Source: a bacterium
GTDB taxonomy: Bacteria > Eremiobacterota > Eremiobacteria > Baltobacterales > Baltobacteraceae
NCBI GenBank assembly: GCA_021782295.1
Contig: JAJXVC010000066.1
Location: 1 to 8,883 of the forward strand
Length of the DNA stretch: 8,883 nucleotides
Direction of reading: 5' to 3'
The notes under the pieces are model-generated. The model was not told the DNA's origin, made no database searches, and saw nothing but the letters and a program-made list of their open reading frames with translations. Position 1 is the stretch's first letter. Each line of letters begins with the position of its first letter. Position numbers and translations under genes: made by a program. Of this stretch, positions 7,179-8,883 are shown piece after piece.

Positions 7179-7212
7179 ACGAGCGCGAACGACCCTAGAG
7201 GTTGTGCAAGGG

Positions 7213-7250
7213 CAAACCCCGTCGCGAAAGCGGCGGGGTTTGTTCGTTGT
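7213..7250 (+). terminator. Intrinsic terminator of the receptor gene
   Basis: CAAACCCCG (7213-7221) pairs with CGGGGTTTG (7234-7242). The stem continues through a T-G wobble and CGC/GCG to a GAAA tetraloop (7226-7229), giving 13 pairs with a GNRA loop. A T-rich tail, TTCGTTGT, follows. It starts 35 bases after the receptor stop and closes that transcription unit. Confidence 0.8.
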
Positions 7251-7270
7251 ACGCAGGAATCAGCGTTCTC

Positions 7271-7468
7271 GTGCCACGTTTACGCTGCGATGAATGCAAT
7301 CGCGAGATCGCTCCGCTGACCACGCGCAGCAACCTGCAATGGATGAAAGACCGCGCGCATGTCGTACGCGAAGTGCTGCGTCACTCGAACGATGGGCTCG
7401 ATAGTTGGATGATGGAATCACTCGCCTTTATCGAGGAACATGGGGAGCACGAGCTCGTGCTGCGCTAG
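7271..7468 (+). CDS. Small hypothetical protein with one CxxC motif
   Basis: Unrecognised protein of 65 residues if translation starts at GTG 7271. It begins PRLRCDECNREIAPLTTRS, continues as an amphipathic charged region (WMKDRAHVVREVLRHSNDGL) and ends FIEEHGEHELVLR. One CxxC (CDEC) could be half of a zinc site or a zinc knuckle shared in a dimer. The GTG start is chosen because AGGA at 7255-7258 lies 12 bases upstream. The only upstream alternative in frame, ATG 7202, would put the receptor's terminator hairpin inside the gene. Its stop overlaps that of the convergent coiled-coil gene in the tetramer CTAG. Composition looks like real protein rather than a shadow, but no family is recognised. 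Confidence 0.5.
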   Translation: MPRLRCDECNREIAPLTTRSNLQWMKDRAHVVREVLRHSNDGLDSWMMESLAFIEEHGEHELVLR

Positions 7469-7806
7469 CGGGCGAGGTGCGCGTAAAGCGGCGCGAGCGC
7501 CGCGAAGAAAATCCCGCCAAGCGCGATCGAACTCGTCACGTACGCACCGATCAGAAACTGGAAGCGTGAATCGAGCTTCCGATCCATCGCCGCGATCTTT
7601 CGTTCCATCGCCGCAAACGTGGTTTCGAATTTCTCGTCCATCGCCGCGTAGCGCGTGTCGATCGTTGCGGCCAGGGCGTGAAAGTTACCCGCAATCTTTT
7701 GGTCGAGGGTCTCAAGGCGCGCGTTGGCATCGCCGAGCCGCTCGACGCTTTGCTCGAAGGCTCCCTCAAGACGCGAGACGCGTGGTTCCAACGGTTGCGC
7801 CATCAT
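7465..7806 (-). CDS. Coiled-coil protein with C-terminal membrane anchor
   Basis: Hypothetical protein of 113 residues. Residues 8-82 are charged and alpha-helical with coiled-coil spacing (VSRLEGAFEQSVERLGDANA and onward). The motif AAM[DE]xK recurs at 54, 65 and 72, so the steps are 11 and 7 residues, as in mixed hendecad/heptad coiled coils. The matching DNA word TCCATCGCCGC occurs three times on the plus strand. Residues 83-107 (FLIGAYVTSSIALGGIFFAA onward) form a transmembrane helix, followed by a short tail LYAHLAR. A tail-anchored inner-membrane protein with a cytoplasmic coiled coil is likely. A ribosome site GGAGGG (complement of 7813-7818) lies 6 bases before the first ATG and 9 before the second, so the start could be one codon later. 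It resembles DUF1640-like small coiled-coil membrane proteins in layout only. Function unknown. Confidence 0.72.
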   Translation of the reverse strand: MMAQPLEPRVSRLEGAFEQSVERLGDANARLETLDQKIAGNFHALAATIDTRYAAMDEKFETTFAAMERKIAAMDRKLDSRFQFLIGAYVTSSIALGGIFFAALAPLYAHLAR

Positions 7807-7860
7807 ATCGTTCCCTCCGTTACCCTATCACGCATCGGGGGGCTCTCGTAAAGAGCGCTG

Positions 7861-7894
7861 AAAAAAAAGCGACGCACCTCACTGAGGTGCGTCG
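7861..7894 (-). terminator. Strong intrinsic terminator of the LysM gene
   Basis: On the minus strand a perfect 12-bp inverted repeat (CGACGCACCTCA and its complement around one base, 7870-7894) is followed by eight consecutive T (complement of 7861-7868). It lies 38 bases beyond the LysM stop and separates that gene from the coiled-coil gene downstream, making them separate transcription units. Confidence 0.9.
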
Positions 7895-7932
7895 ACTCTG
7901 TGCGACAGCGCCGCTACGCGGGCTGAGAGCGG

Positions 7933-8211
7933 CTATTCGGGGACGCGAATCTGCTCGCCGGGGACGAGAGAAGCGCCGTGAAGGTGGTTGACGCGGACGA
8001 TCTCATCGATCCGCTCTTGGATGCTTCCGCTCGCGAGGTGCTGTGCCGCGATCGACCAGAGGGTGTCGCCCGACTGGACCGTTACCTGGGCGTATCTGGC
8101 GACCGGGGCGGCGTGGAGGCGCCCCATCGAGAGGGTCGGAACGGCGACGAGTGCGCTCAGCGCGGCAAGCGCCACCGCAGGCATCAGGCTCATTCGTTTC
8201 CGGGACCGCAT
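7933..8211 (-). CDS. Membrane-anchored LysM protein, probable SOS cell-division inhibitor (YneA-like)
   Basis: Protein of 92 residues. A basic N-terminus (MRSRKR) precedes one hydrophobic segment (about 9-29), acting as membrane anchor or signal peptide (possible cleavage near HAA, 33-35). A single LysM domain follows at 42-91 with VQSGDTLWSIA (45-55), VRVNHL (72-77) and LVPGEQIRVP (82-91). LysM binds peptidoglycan, so the domain should lie outside the cytoplasmic membrane. Start ATG 8209-8211 is supported by GGAGGG (complement of 8221-8226) nine bases upstream. A longer frame to 8256 would cross that site and the operator. It is divergent from lexA with a LexA-type box 26 bases before its start. 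Size, anchor, LysM domain and position match YneA of Bacillus and the Rv2719c product of Mycobacterium, SOS-induced proteins that block division or act on the cell wall. The role here is inferred from context. Confidence 0.85.
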   Translation of the reverse strand: MRSRKRMSLMPAVALAALSALVAVPTLSMGRLHAAPVARYAQVTVQSGDTLWSIAAQHLASGSIQERIDEIVRVNHLHGASLVPGEQIRVPE

Positions 8212-8237
8212 TGTGGATAACCCTCCATATCTTGGGC

Positions 8238-8251
8238 CGAACGGTTGTTCG
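8238..8251. promoter_or_regulatory. LexA-type SOS box in front of the LysM gene
   Basis: CGAACGGTTGTTCG has perfect inverted arms CGAAC and GTTCG around four bases. It matches the Gram-positive SOS consensus CGAACRNRYGTTYG at all but one position (T in place of R in the spacer). It lies between the candidate -10 of the LysM gene and its ribosome site, where bound LexA would block transcription. Confidence 0.8.
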
Positions 8252-8259
8252 TCCACTAG

Positions 8260-8290
8260 ATTCTAGCATGCCCGCTCCGCGGGGTGTCAA
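8260..8290 (-). promoter_or_regulatory. Candidate promoter of the LysM gene
   Basis: Read on the minus strand, TTGACA (complement of 8285-8290) is a perfect -35 and TAGAAT (complement of 8260-8265) a five-of-six -10. The spacer is 19 bases, slightly longer than ideal. The SOS box at 8238-8251 falls just downstream, around the expected start of transcription. Confidence 0.5.
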
Positions 8291-8296
8291 GAGTCT

Positions 8297-8310
8297 CGAA
8301 CGTATGTTTG
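8297..8310. promoter_or_regulatory. LexA-type SOS box in front of lexA
   Basis: CGAACGTATGTTTG fits the consensus CGAACRNRYGTTYG at every position. It lies 94 bases before the lexA start codon and overlaps the candidate -35 element, as expected for LexA autorepression. Confidence 0.85.
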
Positions 8311-8336
8311 CGATTTTTCGAACTCTGTGCTACCTT
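8308..8336 (+). promoter_or_regulatory. Candidate lexA promoter
   Basis: TTGCGA at 8308-8313 and TACCTT at 8331-8336 are spaced by 17 bases and match four and three of six consensus positions. The SOS box overlaps the -35 by three bases. The -10 is weak, so the exact boundary is uncertain. A leader of about 60 bases would follow. Confidence 0.4.
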
Positions 8337-8350
8337 TCTACCGAACGGCT

Positions 8351-8368
8351 CTGCCATACGCATGGCAG
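8351..8368. promoter_or_regulatory. Inverted repeat in the lexA leader
   Basis: CTGCCAT and ATGGCAG form a perfect 7-bp inverted repeat around ACGC, inside the expected 5' untranslated region of lexA and 24 bases before its ribosome site. It could fold as an RNA hairpin or be an operator for another regulator; it does not resemble the SOS box. Confidence 0.4.
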
Positions 8369-8404
8369 TCACAGCCCCGGAAACACGAGAGAAAGGATTC
8401 AGGC

Positions 8405-8883
8405 ATGCGCGAACGCCCTCCGAGCGAGCGGCAGCGGGAGATTCTCACCGCCATCGAGCGCTTTGCGGCCGAGCACGGGTACCCGCCCTCGGTTCGCGAG
8501 ATCGGCGAGATCGTCGGCCTCTCGTCCTCATCGACGATCCACGCCCACCTCAAGACGCTCGAGAAGCGCGGGCTGCTCACGCGGGATGCCACCAAGCCGC
8601 GGGCCATGCGTTCGGAGCGCGCGGGGATGCCCGAAGGGATGCTCTTACCGATCCTCGGCCGCGTCGCCGCCGGCGTCCCAATCGCGGCTCAAGAGGAGCG
8701 CGAGGGCGAGTTCCTCGTCGCGGCCGATTTCCTGCCGAAGGGCTCCGATGCGTTCGTGCTGCGCGTGAAGGGTGACTCGATGGTCGACGCGGCGATTCTC
8801 GACGGCGATCTCGTCGTGGTTCGTCCGCAGAGCGATGCGCGTAACGGCGAAATCGTCGTCGCAATGCTCGAAGGTGATGCAAC
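8405..8883 (+). CDS. lexA: LexA repressor (3' end outside the window)
   Basis: The SOS repressor represses DNA-damage genes until RecA filaments trigger its self-cleavage. 159 codons are present and the gene runs off the window. The winged-helix DNA-binding domain (about 1-70) starts MRERPPSERQREILTAIERF and has GYPPSVREIGEIVGLSSSST (25-44) as the recognition helix region. The linker leads to GRVAAGVPIAAQE with the Ala89-Gly90 cleavage site. The serine-lysine protease domain has VKGDSM (121-126) with nucleophile Ser125. By E. coli spacing (37 residues) the general-base lysine would be residue 162, just past the end of the window. The start ATG has AAGGA at 8393-8397 seven bases upstream. The serine-rich SSSSTIHAHLK helix agrees with the LexA type that reads CGAAC-N4-GTTCG boxes, and such boxes lie upstream. 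No frameshift is seen. Confidence 0.96.
   Translation, partial: MRERPPSERQREILTAIERFAAEHGYPPSVREIGEIVGLSSSSTIHAHLKTLEKRGLLTRDATKPRAMRSERAGMPEGMLLPILGRVAAGVPIAAQEEREGEFLVAADFLPKGSDAFVLRVKGDSMVDAAILDGDLVVVRPQSDARNGEIVVAMLEGDA

Noticed and set aside
7202..7270. Upstream ATG start at 7202 for the small CxxC protein
   Set aside because: It would place the receptor terminator hairpin inside the coding region and has no ribosome site; GTG 7271 with AGGA is better.
8212..8256. Longer N-terminus for the LysM protein starting at 8256
   Set aside because: The extension would run over the SOS box and the GGAGGG ribosome site that serves ATG 8211, and it would put extra polar residues before the basic start and membrane anchor.
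8043..8775. Plus-strand frames 8043-8768 and 8284-8775
   Set aside because: They run through the SOS boxes, the LysM gene or lexA in another frame and give Arg/Ser-rich shadow products.

Overview
The window is a GC-rich bacterial chromosome segment. It holds seven genes or gene fragments that I can support, plus a dense cluster of palindromic repeats. An outer membrane shows the host is diderm: there is a 1358-residue TonB-dependent receptor with a signal peptide and an N-terminal carboxypeptidase-regulatory-like domain. Yet the SOS operators match the CGAAC-N4-GTTCG type used by Firmicutes, Actinobacteria and Cyanobacteria. A diderm member of the Terrabacteria fits best, and Eremiobacterota/Vulcanimicrobiota (WPS-2) is my guess from the look of the receptor. 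That placement is inference.

Layout. 1-97: the last codons of an acyl-CoA dehydrogenase. 108-484: an array of short hairpin repeats sharing one architecture, including an 88-bp and a 64-bp unit that are each duplicated. 622-2682: sucC and sucD, the two subunits of succinyl-CoA synthetase, in one operon with a 9-base gap. 2683-3101: a long intergenic stretch with a perfect 31-base inverted repeat after sucD, a GC-rich part without a credible gene, and a putative promoter and leader for the receptor. 3102-7178: the TonB-dependent receptor, closed by a good intrinsic terminator. 7271-7468: a small CxxC protein, overlapping tail-to-tail by 4 bases with a minus-strand coiled-coil membrane protein (7465-7806). 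7861-8211: a minus-strand 92-residue membrane-anchored LysM protein and its strong terminator. 8405 to the end: lexA on the plus strand, cut off by the window just before its catalytic lysine.

The genes do not form one pathway. The dehydrogenase fragment and sucCD belong to central carbon and fatty-acid metabolism; the receptor is an uptake or surface protein with no partner genes in view. The most informative unit is the divergent LysM-lexA pair. Its 193-bp intergenic region carries two LexA-type boxes, one in front of each gene, so both are probably controlled by LexA. The arrangement mirrors yneA-lexA of Bacillus and the Rv2719c-lexA pair of Mycobacterium, where the LysM protein restrains cell division during DNA damage. 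Seeing it beside a TonB-dependent receptor suggests an SOS division checkpoint in a diderm Terrabacterium.
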